Positions 7,666 through 16,674 of a DNA stretch of 34,840 bases are shown here, one piece after another; position 1 is the first letter of the stretch, and the number at the start of each line of letters is the position of its first letter. Position numbers and translations under genes: made by a program. The notes beneath the pieces are model-generated. The model did no database searches. It had not been told where the DNA came from and saw only the letters and a program-made list of their open reading frames with translations. Source of the DNA: Candidatus Methanophagales archaeon (GTDB taxonomy: Archaea > Halobacteriota > Syntropharchaeia > Alkanophagales > Methanospirareceae); contig JAFNKG010000021.1 of the NCBI GenBank assembly GCA_017883965.1, positions 1-34,840 on the forward strand, given 5' to 3'.

Positions 7666-9159
7666 ATGAGGATAGAGGATTTGATAAACCAAAATACATG
7701 GTGGAAATATGGTGGAGACTTCTGGAAATACGACAAAAACCTTAAAGAGGCAAAAGGAGCTTTTACAGAGTTTCAAAGAAGGAAAATAGCGCTGAAAAGA
7801 GGAAACATATACATAATAAGAGGGATACGACAGAGTGGGAAGACGACTTATATGAAGCAAATGATTTTGAGTCTTTTGAACAGTGGCGTAGAACCAGACA
7901 TTATTTTGTATATTTCTTGTGACAGGCTCGCATCAAGGAAAGAATTGAGAAATGTAATCAATAACTTCGTTCAAACGAACAGGGACAAAGAACCATTATA
8001 TATCTTCTTAGATGAAATAACGTATTTAGAAGAGTGGAATCTGGAATTAAAAACCCTGGCAGATTCCGATTTTATAGACAAACTTATAATTCTGGCTACC
8101 GGGTCTTCGGCGGTGAAAATAAAGGAGAAGGCGGAAAGGTTGCCTGGGAGGAGAGTTGAGGGTAACGAATATTACTTCAAACCTTTAACTTTCAGGGAAT
8201 TTGTCCTGCAAACCCTTCTTCAGGTAGCGGTGCATGTAAAATCCCCGGATTTCTCGGCTGCTTTGAAAATATTGGAAGCGAAGTTGAGAAATATTTCGAC
8301 GAGCATGGATGAGGATTTGGATTCAACGATGGGCAAAATAAGAGAAATAATTCCGTTTAAAGAGGAGCTGGACTACATGTTGGACTTATATCTTTTGACA
8401 GGTGGATTTCCGGGGGTTATAAATGAGTATTTTGGGAATAAGTTTGAGAAAAAGGAAGAAGGGATAGGAAACGAACTCTATGAGACATTTATGAGGATTG
8501 TTCTGGGTGACATGTCGAAAATAAGGAGGAGCGATACGATTGCAAGGGAGTTAATGAGGGGGATTGTGGGGCGGTATGGAACTAAATACAGTTTTACGAC
8601 ACTGGGCAAAGCTTTGGAGTTAAGTCATCAAACCGTGATGGAGTATTTAGAGATACTTGAGGATGCTTTCCTGATAGAAGTGGTGCATTCTTTGGACATC
8701 TCAAAGGGAAGACCGAAACTAAAGGCGAATAAGAAAATATATTTCTCCAGCCCTTTTGTCTATTACTGCGTGGAGTCTTTCATTTCCGGTTCAGACGGTT
8801 TTGCGGATTCAAAAGAGAACTTGATGAGGAAAAAAGATAAAATAATGGAGGGGGTGGTGGCAAATCATTTAATTCAAACGAAGGAAGAGCCGTATATAAA
8901 AGAATGGAGGACGTATTTGTGGTTTTTTTATACTTCCACGGGGAAGGAGGTGGATCTTGTTTATAAAAAAGAAAAAGATATGGTGGGAATAGAACTAAAA
9001 TACAAAGAGGAAGTGGATAAAAGAGAGATTACGAGAATAAATGGCATCGCTGAGTATATAGTTTTGACAAAGAACCAATATGAGAGGTTTGATTCTATGG
9101 CGTTTATCCCTGTTTCTTTGTTCCTTTCCGTTTTGGAGAAATCGAGGAGATTGTTGTAA
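7666..9159 (+). CDS. AAA-type ATPase with C-terminal DUF4143
   Basis: About 497 residues. The N-terminal AAA_14-type domain has a Walker A motif at 53-60 (GIRQSGKT), Walker B with LYIFLDEITYLEEW (~110-125), and a sensor-like ATGSSAVKI. A winged-helix-like region (~310-350, LGKALELSHQTVMEYLEILEDAFLI) precedes DUF4143. The C-terminal DUF4143 contains a nuclease-like EVDLVYKKEKDMVGIELKY, which resembles the PD-(D/E)XK core. Such proteins are very common in archaea and have no settled function; toxin-like, nuclease and mobile-element roles have been proposed. The start at 7666 is chosen because the palindrome and TATA element lie just upstream. It is a single gene with its own promoter. Confidence 0.82.
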   Translation: MRIEDLINQNTWWKYGGDFWKYDKNLKEAKGAFTEFQRRKIALKRGNIYIIRGIRQSGKTTYMKQMILSLLNSGVEPDIILYISCDRLASRKELRNVINNFVQTNRDKEPLYIFLDEITYLEEWNLELKTLADSDFIDKLIILATGSSAVKIKEKAERLPGRRVEGNEYYFKPLTFREFVLQTLLQVAVHVKSPDFSAALKILEAKLRNISTSMDEDLDSTMGKIREIIPFKEELDYMLDLYLLTGGFPGVINEYFGNKFEKKEEGIGNELYETFMRIVLGDMSKIRRSDTIARELMRGIVGRYGTKYSFTTLGKALELSHQTVMEYLEILEDAFLIEVVHSLDISKGRPKLKANKKIYFSSPFVYYCVESFISGSDGFADSKENLMRKKDKIMEGVVANHLIQTKEEPYIKEWRTYLWFFYTSTGKEVDLVYKKEKDMVGIELKYKEEVDKREITRINGIAEYIVLTKNQYERFDSMAFIPVSLFLSVLEKSRRLL

Positions 9160-9210
9160 GAAATAACATCACCAGAGCCATATCGTCAATTTATATTTCT
9201 TATTAAAAGA

Positions 9211-9245
9211 ATTTATATATATTCTTTCTTAGTGCTTAGAAAGAA
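9211..9245 (+). promoter_or_regulatory. thiC promoter region with inverted repeat
   Basis: A TATA-like stretch (TTTATATATA, 9211-9220) is followed by an inverted repeat with arms TTCTTTCT (9222-9229) and AGAAAGAA (9238-9245), 31-55 bases before the thiC ATG. The arms fall around the expected transcription start, suggesting an operator or leader hairpin. I see no TPP riboswitch core motif. Confidence 0.4.
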
Positions 9246-9276
9246 AGTGTGTCGAATAAAAAGAGGCAAGTAAAAA

Positions 9277-10551
9277 ATGAATTCTGTCGCCGTCAAGTGG
9301 GACGAGAAGGAATTAGAGAAAGTTTCCTTAGCAGAAGGACTCAGCCTGGACAAATTGCTGAGACGTCTCGAAACAGGTAGAGTGGTAATTCCGAGAAATG
9401 CTGCGACCAGAGACATCGTGCTAAAAGCAATTGGCGAAGGTATGAGCACGAAAGTGAACGTGAATGTAGGAACGTCAAAGGATTACGTTGATGTTGAGGA
9501 GGAGGTGAGGAAGGCAAAGACTGCGCTTAAATACGGTGCCGATACGATAATGGACCTCTCTACTGGCGGGGACCTCGATGAAATCCGAAGAACAATTTTG
9601 AAAGAAGTAGATGTGCCGGTCGGGACGGTGCCGATATACCAGGCGGCTTTAGAGAAGGCAGGAGTAAGAGCAATAGTGGACATGAGTTCGGATGACATGT
9701 TCAATGCAGTAAGGAAACATGCAGAAGACGGTATAGACTTCGTTACTATTCATGCAGGCGTAAATCTAAATTCGCTGGAGCGGTTGAGGAGTAGCGAGCG
9801 CATCTTGGATGTTGTTAGTCGCGGTGGTGCTTTCCTCGTTGCATGGATGATTCACAACGAGCGAGAAAATCCGTTCTACGAAGAATATGATTACCTTCTG
9901 GAAATAGCGAAAGAATACGAGTTAACGCTCAGTTTAGGTGATGGTATGCGTCCAGGCTGTATTTCCGATGCTTCAGACCGTGCGAAATTCATGGAAGTCA
10001 TTACTCTTGGTGAACTCGTGAAGCTTGCCAGGGAAGAAGGCGTTCAGGCAATCGTTGAAGGACCTGGACATGTGCCACTGGACGAAATAGAAGCGTCAGT
10101 GAAGGCGATAAAGAATATAACTGATTTTGCACCCCTTTACCTCTTGGGTCCCATTGTCACCGACATCGCACCCGGATACGACCATTTCGTGAGTGCAATA
10201 GGAGGAGCGGTTGCGGGAATGCACGGTGCAGATTTTCTCTGCATGGTTTCACCTTCCGAGCATTTGGCATTGCCATCTGTGAACGACATAAAAGAAGGCA
10301 CGATAGTAACGAGAATAGCAGCACATGTCGCAGACCTCGTAAAGGATGAGCAAAGAGAGCACGCGAGACTTCTGGATGACGAAATGGCGCACGCAAGAAA
10401 GAACCTGGATTGGATAAGACAATTTGAAATCGCTATGAATGGCGAAGATGCCCAAAGAATAAGAAACAGCAGACCTTCGGAAAGCGATGCTTGTTCCATC
10501 TGCGGCGATTTATGTGCGATAAAAATGGTGAAGGAGTTTTTAAAGAAGTGA
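9277..10551 (+). CDS. thiC: Phosphomethylpyrimidine synthase, archaeal ThiC
   Basis: A 424-residue radical SAM enzyme that rearranges aminoimidazole ribotide to hydroxymethylpyrimidine phosphate for thiamin. Family motifs include [67 protein letters not shown] and [22 protein letters not shown]. The C-terminal cluster motif reads CSICGDLC, i.e. CX2CX3C, one residue shorter than the CX2CX4C of bacterial ThiC. The short length (no long N-terminal extension) fits the archaeal clade. ThiC paralogues that make hydroxybenzimidazole (BzaF type) are an alternative worth testing given the nearby cobamide genes. It converges on the ribosomal operon with an 18-base gap. Confidence 0.88.
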   Translation: MNSVAVKWDEKELEKVSLAEGLSLDKLLRRLETGRVVIPRNAATRDIVLKAIGEGMSTKVNVNVGTSKDYVDVEEEVRKAKTALKYGADTIMDLSTGGDLDEIRRTILKEVDVPVGTVPIYQAALEKAGVRAIVDMSSDDMFNAVRKHAEDGIDFVTIHAGVNLNSLERLRSSERILDVVSRGGAFLVAWMIHNERENPFYEEYDYLLEIAKEYELTLSLGDGMRPGCISDASDRAKFMEVITLGELVKLAREEGVQAIVEGPGHVPLDEIEASVKAIKNITDFAPLYLLGPIVTDIAPGYDHFVSAIGGAVAGMHGADFLCMVSPSEHLALPSVNDIKEGTIVTRIAAHVADLVKDEQREHARLLDDEMAHARKNLDWIRQFEIAMNGEDAQRIRNSRPSESDACSICGDLCAIKMVKEFLKK

Positions 10552-10569
10552 ATGAAATAGAATTATCCG

Positions 10570-10968
10570 TTATACTATCATCGTAGCAGCAGAAGCTATC
10601 TTTGAGAACCGCTCCACCGCTTCCCTCGCAACCGGTCCTCTTATCTCCGAACCCTTTGGCGTTCCTTTATCATCCACGATAACCGCAGCATTATCCTCAA
10701 ACTTCACTCGCATCCCTGAAGGTCGCCTGAATTCCTTACGCTGCCTCACTATCACCGCCTTCAGTATCTGCTTCTTTATTTCCGGTCTTCCCCTTTTCAC
10801 CGATATTATCACCATATCCCCGACGCCTGCCTTTGGATACCTGTTCTTTACACCTCGGTATCCCTTCACTGCTATTATCTGCAATACCTTCGCACCGGTA
10901 TTATCCACGCAGTCTAAACGCGCGCCCGTTGGCAACGCCTTCGTTATCTTCGCTTTTACGCCCTTCAT
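10570..10968 (-). CDS. rpl14p: Large ribosomal subunit protein uL14
   Basis: 132 residues, full length. Signature regions are [30 protein letters not shown], and [27 protein letters not shown]. It sits at the subunit interface of the 50S, near 16S helix 14. It is the last gene of the ribosomal operon here. Its start overlaps the uS17 stop by four bases. The genes that usually follow in archaea (uL24, eS4, uL5) are absent, and thiC converges instead. Confidence 0.97.
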   Translation of the reverse strand: MKGVKAKITKALPTGARLDCVDNTGAKVLQIIAVKGYRGVKNRYPKAGVGDMVIISVKRGRPEIKKQILKAVIVRQRKEFRRPSGMRVKFEDNAAVIVDDKGTPKGSEIRGPVAREAVERFSKIASAATMIV

Positions 10969-11282
10969 CTCTTCTCAACCACCACAAAGCTCTTCGTCTT
11001 ACTCAGCGGTCTGCATTCCGCTATCTTCACCACATCCCCCACTTTTGCATTTATACAGGGCGGATTATGTGCGTGTATCTTAGACCTTCTGGGCTCATAC
11101 CGCTCATATTTCCTTATCTTCTTAAGATAAGACCTCAAAACAACAACCGTCTTCGATGCTTTATCGCTTACCACCACGCCTTCTAAAATCTGCCCTCTTA
11201 CTGGCAACTTACCATGAAACGGGCAATTGACCTCTTCACATTCCTTCTCTGGCATCCTGACATCTATCCCTATATCTTTCAT
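10965..11282 (-). CDS. rps17p: Small ribosomal subunit protein uS17
   Basis: 105 residues, the longer archaeal form. It shows [29 protein letters not shown] and the downstream [32 protein letters not shown] that define the OB-fold S17 family, which binds 16S rRNA early in assembly. It overlaps the Rpp29 gene upstream and uL14 downstream by four bases each, so the three are translationally coupled. Confidence 0.97.
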   Translation of the reverse strand: MKDIGIDVRMPEKECEEVNCPFHGKLPVRGQILEGVVVSDKASKTVVVLRSYLKKIRKYERYEPRRSKIHAHNPPCINAKVGDVVKIAECRPLSKTKSFVVVEKR

Positions 11283-11548
11283 TTCTTTATCCTATCCTCA
11301 GGTCTTGAAACGAGCATATCGCCCTTTACTCGCACCCGCACTCCTTCGTTCAACTCAAAACTAAATATGTTCCCTGTTTTTGGTATCTTCTTCTCTTTTC
11401 TCTGCTCGTTCTCTATAACAAGCATATTTCTCGTCTCGTCAACCACAGTTCCACAAATCCCCCTCACATTACTATTACTGCTCTCTTCTACTTCCGTTTT
11501 CAATCCTATCAGCTCGTGCTGCAATAAATTACCATGCGTTATTTTCAT
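11279..11548 (-). CDS. rnp1: Ribonuclease P protein component 1 (Rpp29/Pop4)
   Basis: 89 residues. Archaeal Rpp29 is an Sm-like beta-barrel that pairs with Rpp21 on the specificity side of RNase P. Recognised from [33 protein letters not shown] and [10 protein letters not shown]. Its place between the eIF1-like gene and uS17 is the standard archaeal order. The start lies three bases after the eIF1 stop. Confidence 0.92.
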   Translation of the reverse strand: MKITHGNLLQHELIGLKTEVEESSNSNVRGICGTVVDETRNMLVIENEQRKEKKIPKTGNIFSFELNEGVRVRVKGDMLVSRPEDRIKK

Positions 11549-11551
11549 TCT

Positions 11552-11851
11552 TCACCCTTCACCCTCTAACGTATAGCCCATCTCACGCAACGTTTTCTTC
11601 ACAAACTCTTTTTGGTTTCCCTGTAATTCAACACATCCCTTTTTTACCGTGCCTCCACATGCACATCTCGACTTCAGCTCCTTCGAAAGCGCTTTCAAAT
11701 CCACTTCCTTCTCATCCATTCCTTCTATCACCGTGGCAATCTTCCCGAACTTCCTTCTCAGCGTAAACACTCTTACTATCTGCTGCTCCTTTGCTATCTC
11801 CTTGCAAATGCATAAATCAACCGGCAATCCACATTTATCACAGATTTGCAT
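11552..11851 (-). CDS. Translation initiation factor aIF1 (SUI1 family)
   Basis: 99 residues with an N-terminal cysteine knuckle (CDKCGLPVDLCIC), then the SUI1 fold: RKFGKIATVIEGMD, CACGGTVKKGCVELQGNQ and VKKTLREMGYTL. aIF1 checks start-codon recognition on the 30S subunit. Many archaea encode it at this exact place between uL29 and Rpp29. Two bases separate its start from the uL29 stop. Confidence 0.92.
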   Translation of the reverse strand: MQICDKCGLPVDLCICKEIAKEQQIVRVFTLRRKFGKIATVIEGMDEKEVDLKALSKELKSRCACGGTVKKGCVELQGNQKEFVKKTLREMGYTLEGEG

Positions 11852-11853
11852 AC

Positions 11854-12084
11854 CTACCTCCTCTTTTCTCTTGCCATTTCCATTTCCCGTTGCTCTTCTC
11901 TTTGAACCGTTTTTATCCTCGCTATTGTCCTTCTTATCTCTCCTACTCTTCCCGGATTCTCTGGTGCTCCACCAGTGGCTATTATCCCACGCTCGCGTAA
12001 CAAATCCTTCATCAAACTCTCCAACTCCTCCCTCCTCTCTTTTTCACTCATCCTTCTTATCTCTTCTATTCTAAATATGCTCAT
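11854..12084 (-). CDS. rpl29p: Large ribosomal subunit protein uL29
   Basis: 76 residues, two-helix protein near the exit tunnel. Recognised from [20 protein letters not shown], then [22 protein letters not shown]. It carries a charged C-terminal tail ([15 protein letters not shown]). Its ATG overlaps the end of uS3 by four bases. Confidence 0.95.
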   Translation of the reverse strand: MSIFRIEEIRRMSEKERREELESLMKDLLRERGIIATGGAPENPGRVGEIRRTIARIKTVQREEQREMEMAREKRR

Positions 12085-12770
12085 TCTTCCCTTTCCTTTT
12101 CCTCTACCTCTACCTTTTCCTCTACCTCTTCTCCTTCTTCCACTCCTCCTCCTTCTTCTTCTCCTTCACCTTCCTTACTTACAACTTCCATGCGAAAAGC
12201 ATCGGGTATCTTTGCATCAGGCTTTACTATCCACACCCTTACACCGATAACTCCTGCCTTTTTCTGCGCTATTGCATATCCTTTGTCCACTATTTCCTCA
12301 GCTATGGAACCACAGTGCTTTATATAGCCATCTACCATCTTCTCCATCCGACCACGAGGTCCTTTGAGCTTCCCTGACATGGTAATCTCGCAGCCAAGCG
12401 CGCCAGCATCCATTATCCTTTGCAAGGTTGACCTTCCCGCCCTTCTAAAATGCCAGCCTCGTTCTACGAGTTTTGCAAGTCTATTTGCCATCAACTGTGC
12501 ACTCAACTCCGGCACCTCTATGGGTTGAACATCTATCTGAGGGTTATCCAGCTCTTGCCTCTTGGTTATCTCGTCTGTTACTCTTTTTATTCTCCTACCG
12601 TCTTTTCCTATTATCATCCCCGGCTTCTCAACTTTCACCGTTATCTGCGTGCCCATCGGCGTTCTTTTTATCTCCATTCCGCCATAACCCGCTCTTTCTA
12701 ACTCATTCCTGAAGTATTCGTCCATTCTTACTTTCTTTATCCCTTCCTCTACGAATATCCTCTCTACCAC
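12081..12770 (-). CDS. rps3p: Small ribosomal subunit protein uS3
   Basis: 229 residues. The KH domain contains [16 protein letters not shown] (GXXG loop IGKDG), and the C-terminal domain shows [30 protein letters not shown] and [18 protein letters not shown]. It binds the 30S head at the mRNA entry. The last ~30 residues are a Glu/Gly low-complexity tail encoded by a C/T-rich (plus-strand) run at about 12081-12175, longer than in many archaea. It overlaps uL29 by four bases. Confidence 0.96.
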   Translation of the reverse strand: MVERIFVEEGIKKVRMDEYFRNELERAGYGGMEIKRTPMGTQITVKVEKPGMIIGKDGRRIKRVTDEITKRQELDNPQIDVQPIEVPELSAQLMANRLAKLVERGWHFRRAGRSTLQRIMDAGALGCEITMSGKLKGPRGRMEKMVDGYIKHCGSIAEEIVDKGYAIAQKKAGVIGVRVWIVKPDAKIPDAFRMEVVSKEGEGEEEGGGVEEGEEVEEKVEVEEKEREE

Positions 12771-12779
12771 TTTCTTCTC

Positions 12780-13250
12780 CTAACCCCCCTCTTCTCTCAC
12801 CACCATCTCAACAGTGACCGTCTCAGTATTCTTTGGCGTAGCACGACCAAAAGCACGTGGCATTATTCCTCGTATGGTGCGACCCTCCTTCGTGGCTACA
12901 CGCCATACTCGCAATGCTTCCGTGTCAAGCCCTTTGTATTCTGCATTACCTTTCGCATCTCTTAGCAATTTTAATATCTCGTATGTTGCCTTCACCGGGT
13001 ATCGCCCGGCATACCACTTCTTTAACCCTCTACGATGCCCAACTTTCTTTTTATAACGTTTAAATGGAACTGCCACCTTCATTTCCAGCACATTTTCCAG
13101 ATATGTCTCCGCATCCTCCACTTTCTTACCCTTTATCGCCCTGCATATCTCGAGTGCATGCTTGGGTGATATGTGAAGTTCATAAGCCATTGCCTTTGCA
13201 GTCGTTTCAGGATCGATTTTGGTTTCCATGCAAAATTTTACCCTTCCCAT
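12780..13250 (-). CDS. rpl22p: Large ribosomal subunit protein uL22
   Basis: 156 residues, archaeal length. Motifs are AYELHISPKHALEICRAIKGKK, VPFKRYKKKVGHRRGLKKWYAGRYPVKA and GRTIRGIMPRAFGRATPKN, the last being the tunnel-lining hairpin region. It lies between uS19 and uS3 in the standard archaeal order, with nine bases to uS3. Confidence 0.96.
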   Translation of the reverse strand: MGRVKFCMETKIDPETTAKAMAYELHISPKHALEICRAIKGKKVEDAETYLENVLEMKVAVPFKRYKKKVGHRRGLKKWYAGRYPVKATYEILKLLRDAKGNAEYKGLDTEALRVWRVATKEGRTIRGIMPRAFGRATPKNTETVTVEMVVREEGG

Positions 13251-13266
13251 TTCTCGTCTCTTTACT

Positions 13267-13683
13267 TTACTTCAGCGGTACATATTTTGAAGACCTCGTA
13301 GCCCCTACACCCGCAGCTCCGTGCATCACTTTTTTACGTGTCAGTGCAAACTCGCCTAAATAATGCCCTATCATCTCTGGCTTTATCTCCACGTATTCGA
13401 AACTCTTTCCACTGTGTATCCCTATCTTCTTCCCTACCATGCTCGGCAGAACGATAGCATCTCTCAGATGTGTTTTTATGCTTTCCTTATCCGAATTTAT
13501 CTCCTCCAGCAATTTCTCCTCTCCAGCTCGCAACTTCCTCTTTATTTTCCTTCGCTCTCTCGCACACATTAATTCAGCCAAATCTTCGAGCTTCATTTTC
13601 TTTAGCTTCGCCAGCGTATAACCTCGATACGTGAATTCCTCTTCCTTCTTCTTCAAGGTTGTTTTAGCTTTCTTCTTTGCCAT
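13267..13683 (-). CDS. rps19p: Small ribosomal subunit protein uS19
   Basis: 138 residues. An archaeal N-terminal extension (KKKEEEFTYRGYTLAKLKKM) is followed by the conserved core KTHLRDAIVLPSMVGKKIGIHSGKSF, HYLGEFALTRKKVMHGAAGVGATRSSKYVPLK. It sits in the 30S head next to uS13. Spacing to uL22 is 16 bases. Confidence 0.96.
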   Translation of the reverse strand: MAKKKAKTTLKKKEEEFTYRGYTLAKLKKMKLEDLAELMCARERRKIKRKLRAGEEKLLEEINSDKESIKTHLRDAIVLPSMVGKKIGIHSGKSFEYVEIKPEMIGHYLGEFALTRKKVMHGAAGVGATRSSKYVPLK

Positions 13684-13692
13684 TTCTCTCTT

Positions 13693-14439
13693 TCACTTCT
13701 TTCCAGTTCTTTTTGCCGCTATGCTCCCCACCTTCCTTCCAGGCGGTGCGCCTCTACCGGGCGTCTTGGGCTTTCCAACGTGCTGATGAGCACCACCACC
13801 GAAAGGATGGTCAACGGGGTTCATTGCCACTCCACTGACCGTCGGATATTTTGCTGCACGTGCCTTCATCTTATGGTATTTCTTTCCTGCTTTTACAAAC
13901 GGCTTTTCGGTACGACCCCCACCAGCAACAACACCGATAGTAGCAAAACAGTCTGAAGATAACCATTTCTTCTTACCACTTGGCAGCACCACCTGCGTTT
14001 TTCCCGTTTCGTGCTCATGCGCTAACAACGTGGCACAATCACCCGAAGACCTTGCGAACTTACCTCCATCGTTGGGTCTTACCTCTAAATTGCAAATCAT
14101 GATTCCTTCGGGGATGCAGCGAAGAGGAACTGTATTTCCGGTCTTTATCGCGGCTGATTCCCCATAAGACACTTCATCTCCTTCTCCTACACCTTCCGGG
14201 ATAATTATAAATCTCTCCTCTAATTTCTTCTCTCCTTCGTTCTCTCTTTCTCTTTCTATCTTTATACGAGCAATAGGAGCACTCCTTGCAGGGTCATGCA
14301 CTATTTCCTCGATTCTTCCTGATACCGTCTCATTCTTATTCACCCTCACGTGTTCGAGATTTCCTTTATAACGATGCGAGGGTGCCCTAAAAGTGGGTGA
14401 CCCTTTTCCTCTCCGCTGCGCTATTATTCTCTTCCCCAT
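13693..14439 (-). CDS. rpl2p: Large ribosomal subunit protein uL2
   Basis: 248 residues, full archaeal length. Key parts are the N-terminal RRGKGSPTFRAPSHRYKG, the central RPNDGGKFARSSGDCATLLAHE, and the peptidyl-transferase-centre region SGVAMNPVDHPFGGGAHQHVGKP, including the conserved histidine of the GGGAHQH motif. Located between uL23 and uS19. Confidence 0.97.
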   Translation of the reverse strand: MGKRIIAQRRGKGSPTFRAPSHRYKGNLEHVRVNKNETVSGRIEEIVHDPARSAPIARIKIERERENEGEKKLEERFIIIPEGVGEGDEVSYGESAAIKTGNTVPLRCIPEGIMICNLEVRPNDGGKFARSSGDCATLLAHEHETGKTQVVLPSGKKKWLSSDCFATIGVVAGGGRTEKPFVKAGKKYHKMKARAAKYPTVSGVAMNPVDHPFGGGAHQHVGKPKTPGRGAPPGRKVGSIAAKRTGKK

Positions 14440-14456
14440 TTTTACTATGTGTATAA

Positions 14457-14711
14457 TTATAATATACCAAGAGAAGTACCTATTTCCTTCGCCTTTCCTT
14501 CCTCCTCTAATTCTATTATTGCTTTCTTCTCACCCTTAAATGTTATCATCGTCCTCACGCTTTTTACCGATGTCTCAAAGACTCTTTCCACTTCTCGCTT
14601 TATCTCTTCCTTATTCGCTCTTAAATCTACGATAAACTGGAGTTTGTTCTCCGAATCTATCATCAGAGTTGCTTTTTCGCTTGGAACTATATGTTTTAGT
14701 TTTTCCACCAT
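14457..14711 (-). CDS. rpl23p: Large ribosomal subunit protein uL23
   Basis: 84 residues, normal for archaea. Recognised from HIVPSEKATLMIDSENKLQFIVD, where N-K-L-Q-F replaces the usual N-x-L-x-F strand, then NKEEIKREVERVFETSVKSVRTMI. It forms the exit-tunnel docking site for SRP and chaperones. Six bases separate it from uL4. Confidence 0.95.
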   Translation of the reverse strand: MVEKLKHIVPSEKATLMIDSENKLQFIVDLRANKEEIKREVERVFETSVKSVRTMITFKGEKKAIIELEEEGKAKEIGTSLGIL

Positions 14712-14717
14712 TTCTCG

Positions 14718-15593
14718 TCACTCCATCACTCCATCATCCATTGTAGCAAGCTTTGATAGCGAAGATTCCGTCCAGATTGTCAACCTGCCAGGATGCGTTC
14801 CCGGTGCAAGCAATTCAGCATTTAGCTCCTCCACGTATGATACATCCACACCCGGTAAATTTTTCGATCCCTTCTTTATTTTTTTTCCCTTCGATGGCTG
14901 TTCGAGCTCTACTCTAACGGAAAAGTCATCAACTTCTGTTTTTACCTTCTTATCCTCTGGTGTTTCTTCGTCACCAGAAATGACAATTAAAATGCTTTTT
15001 TTAGACTTATACCTCCTGCCTCTCATCTTTCCTTTACCAGCCCTTATTTTCCGGTCCTTTGCACGGAACACGTCTTCCCACACACCTATGGACCTTAAAA
15101 ATTCCTCTACCTCGGAGGTTTTTTCAAGACTTGCGAACGAATCTTCCACTACTATCGGTAGCTCCACTTCCTCGCCGAACCTGTGACCTCTATTTCTTAC
15201 GAGTTCGGGCTTTATGGTGGCTGCGATAGCAGACCTTATCGCTTTCCTCCGTTCCTTTTTGTTTATTTTCTTCTTCAAGACCTTCGCGGTTTTTGGAGGA
15301 TGCGCTCTTCTTCCGCCAACCGTTTGTGGCGCTCTTGCTGCTCTTCTTCCGTCCCTTATGCGAGGAACTCTGGCAACTCCTCTACCGGGACCCCAGCTCT
15401 CTGCGGATGTTCGCCTCCCGGCTAAGGGGTTTGAACCTTTTGGCTGAAGCCTGTTTGATTGCATCGCCAGCACTGCTCTCTTTATCACGTCAGGTCTGAA
15501 CTCTTCCATGAACACCGGAGGAAGTGTTATTTCCTTCACAAAGTTTCCTGATAAGTCCACCACTTTAGCTTTGCTCTTCACTTCTTCTACCAT
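14718..15593 (-). CDS. rpl4p: Large ribosomal subunit protein uL4, with extra internal segment
   Basis: 291 residues. The conserved core is clear: [48 protein letters not shown] for the extended tunnel loop, GGRRAHPP, and near the C-terminus [34 protein letters not shown]. Archaeal uL4 is usually near 250 residues. The surplus is a charged stretch at roughly residues 205-245 ([20 protein letters not shown] through [11 protein letters not shown]), between the SILIVI strand and the NLPGVD segment. The insert looks flexible and is probably surface-exposed. Confidence 0.95.
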   Translation of the reverse strand: MVEEVKSKAKVVDLSGNFVKEITLPPVFMEEFRPDVIKRAVLAMQSNRLQPKGSNPLAGRRTSAESWGPGRGVARVPRIRDGRRAARAPQTVGGRRAHPPKTAKVLKKKINKKERRKAIRSAIAATIKPELVRNRGHRFGEEVELPIVVEDSFASLEKTSEVEEFLRSIGVWEDVFRAKDRKIRAGKGKMRGRRYKSKKSILIVISGDEETPEDKKVKTEVDDFSVRVELEQPSKGKKIKKGSKNLPGVDVSYVEELNAELLAPGTHPGRLTIWTESSLSKLATMDDGVME

Positions 15594-15620
15594 TTCTCTA
15601 CTTCTCTCGTTTTCGTTTTC

Positions 15621-16598
15621 TTATCTCCCCTGTTGTGATTTCTTGCTTATATAAACAATTTCAGGTATAGCCGACCTGGGATGCGGTCTTATCGCGTGAG
15701 AAATTCTTACAAGTCTCTTTTTCGGTCCGGGAACGCTTCCTTTTAGCAAAATATAATCATTTTTCACGATGCCATACTTCAAAAAGCCACCTTTTGGCGT
15801 TATCTCTTCTCCGTTCTCGCCTATCTTCAATATACTCTTATTATACTCTGTTCGCTGTTGATACCCGGTCTGTCCAAGCTGAGGGACTCGCCATCTTACT
15901 CTTCGAGGTCTCCAACCGCCGATAGCACCCACATGACGACCTTTTCCAGACCTCTGCGCCTTTGCATTCTGAATGGTGATTCCCCACCTCTTCACAGGTC
16001 CTTGTGTGCCTTTCCCCTTCGTCACCGCCGTAACATCCACAAAATCGCCTTCTTTAAATACATCTTTCGCCCTTATCTCCTTTCCAAATGCTTCTTTTGC
16101 ATATTCGAGGTCTTTTTCTACCACTCCGCTCATCTTTATCTCCATTATTTCGTGCTTCTTCTTTGGCACTCCACTCACGACCTCCGGTAACGTAGAAGCC
16201 ATCAAGTGCAGACTTAAATCGAGTTCACTGGCATTACTCTTGATTATTTCTTCTATTTCACCAAGGTCGCCACCATTTCCTGCCTCTTCTCCAGCCCATA
16301 CTTCCGTTACAGCCTGTTTACCATGATAAGTATTTTTATAAAGACGGAAACCTTCTACCCGTATAGCCGGTGTCTCTATTACTGTCGCAGGAACGGCTAT
16401 TTCCATCCCCTTCGTCAGGCTATGGGGTACGTCATCGGTCAGAGTAATGTGTGTCATCCCGGCTTTATATCCCGCAAAGCCCTGTATTTCCCTACCTGCG
16501 GCTATTTCTTCCCTTTTTATCCTGCAAATCTCACTTCTTGCTCGTTTCCTCGGAGAAAAGGCAAGCGACCCCCTCCTTGGTCTGTGTCTTTTGGACAT
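15621..16598 (-). CDS. rpl3p: Large ribosomal subunit protein uL3
   Basis: 325 residues, first gene of the ribosomal operon. Motifs are MSKRHRPRRGSLAFSPRKRA, GFAGYKAGMTHI, DVTAVTKGKGTQGPVKRWG and the W-loop region GAIGGWRPRRVRWRVPQLGQTGYQQRTEYN near the peptidyl transferase centre. A strong minus-strand A/T element at 16645-16661 gives the operon its own promoter, separate from the aconitase-X gene upstream on the same strand. Confidence 0.97.
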   Translation of the reverse strand: MSKRHRPRRGSLAFSPRKRARSEICRIKREEIAAGREIQGFAGYKAGMTHITLTDDVPHSLTKGMEIAVPATVIETPAIRVEGFRLYKNTYHGKQAVTEVWAGEEAGNGGDLGEIEEIIKSNASELDLSLHLMASTLPEVVSGVPKKKHEIMEIKMSGVVEKDLEYAKEAFGKEIRAKDVFKEGDFVDVTAVTKGKGTQGPVKRWGITIQNAKAQRSGKGRHVGAIGGWRPRRVRWRVPQLGQTGYQQRTEYNKSILKIGENGEEITPKGGFLKYGIVKNDYILLKGSVPGPKKRLVRISHAIRPHPRSAIPEIVYISKKSQQGR

Positions 16599-16644
16599 TT
16601 TTATCTTATTTTTGTGCTGTGGTTAGTTAGAATTAGAAATAAGA

Positions 16645-16661
16645 TTATATAATTATATAAA
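16645..16661 (-). promoter_or_regulatory. Promoter of the ribosomal protein operon
   Basis: On the minus strand, TTATATAATTATATAAT lies 47-63 bases upstream of the uL3 ATG in the 76-base gap after the aconitase-X gene. It is the only obvious TATA element before the eleven ribosomal-operon genes, with an expected leader of about 20-30 bases. Confidence 0.5.
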
Positions 16662-16674
16662 ACCAGTTCACATT

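Noticed and set aside
9160-9276. Possible TPP riboswitch upstream of thiC
   Set aside because: The leader is too short after the TATA element and lacks the conserved TPP core motifs.
12081-12180. C/T-rich simple-sequence run resembling a repeat tract
   Set aside because: It encodes the Glu-rich tail of uS3 on the minus strand, so it is coding low complexity rather than a separate repeat.
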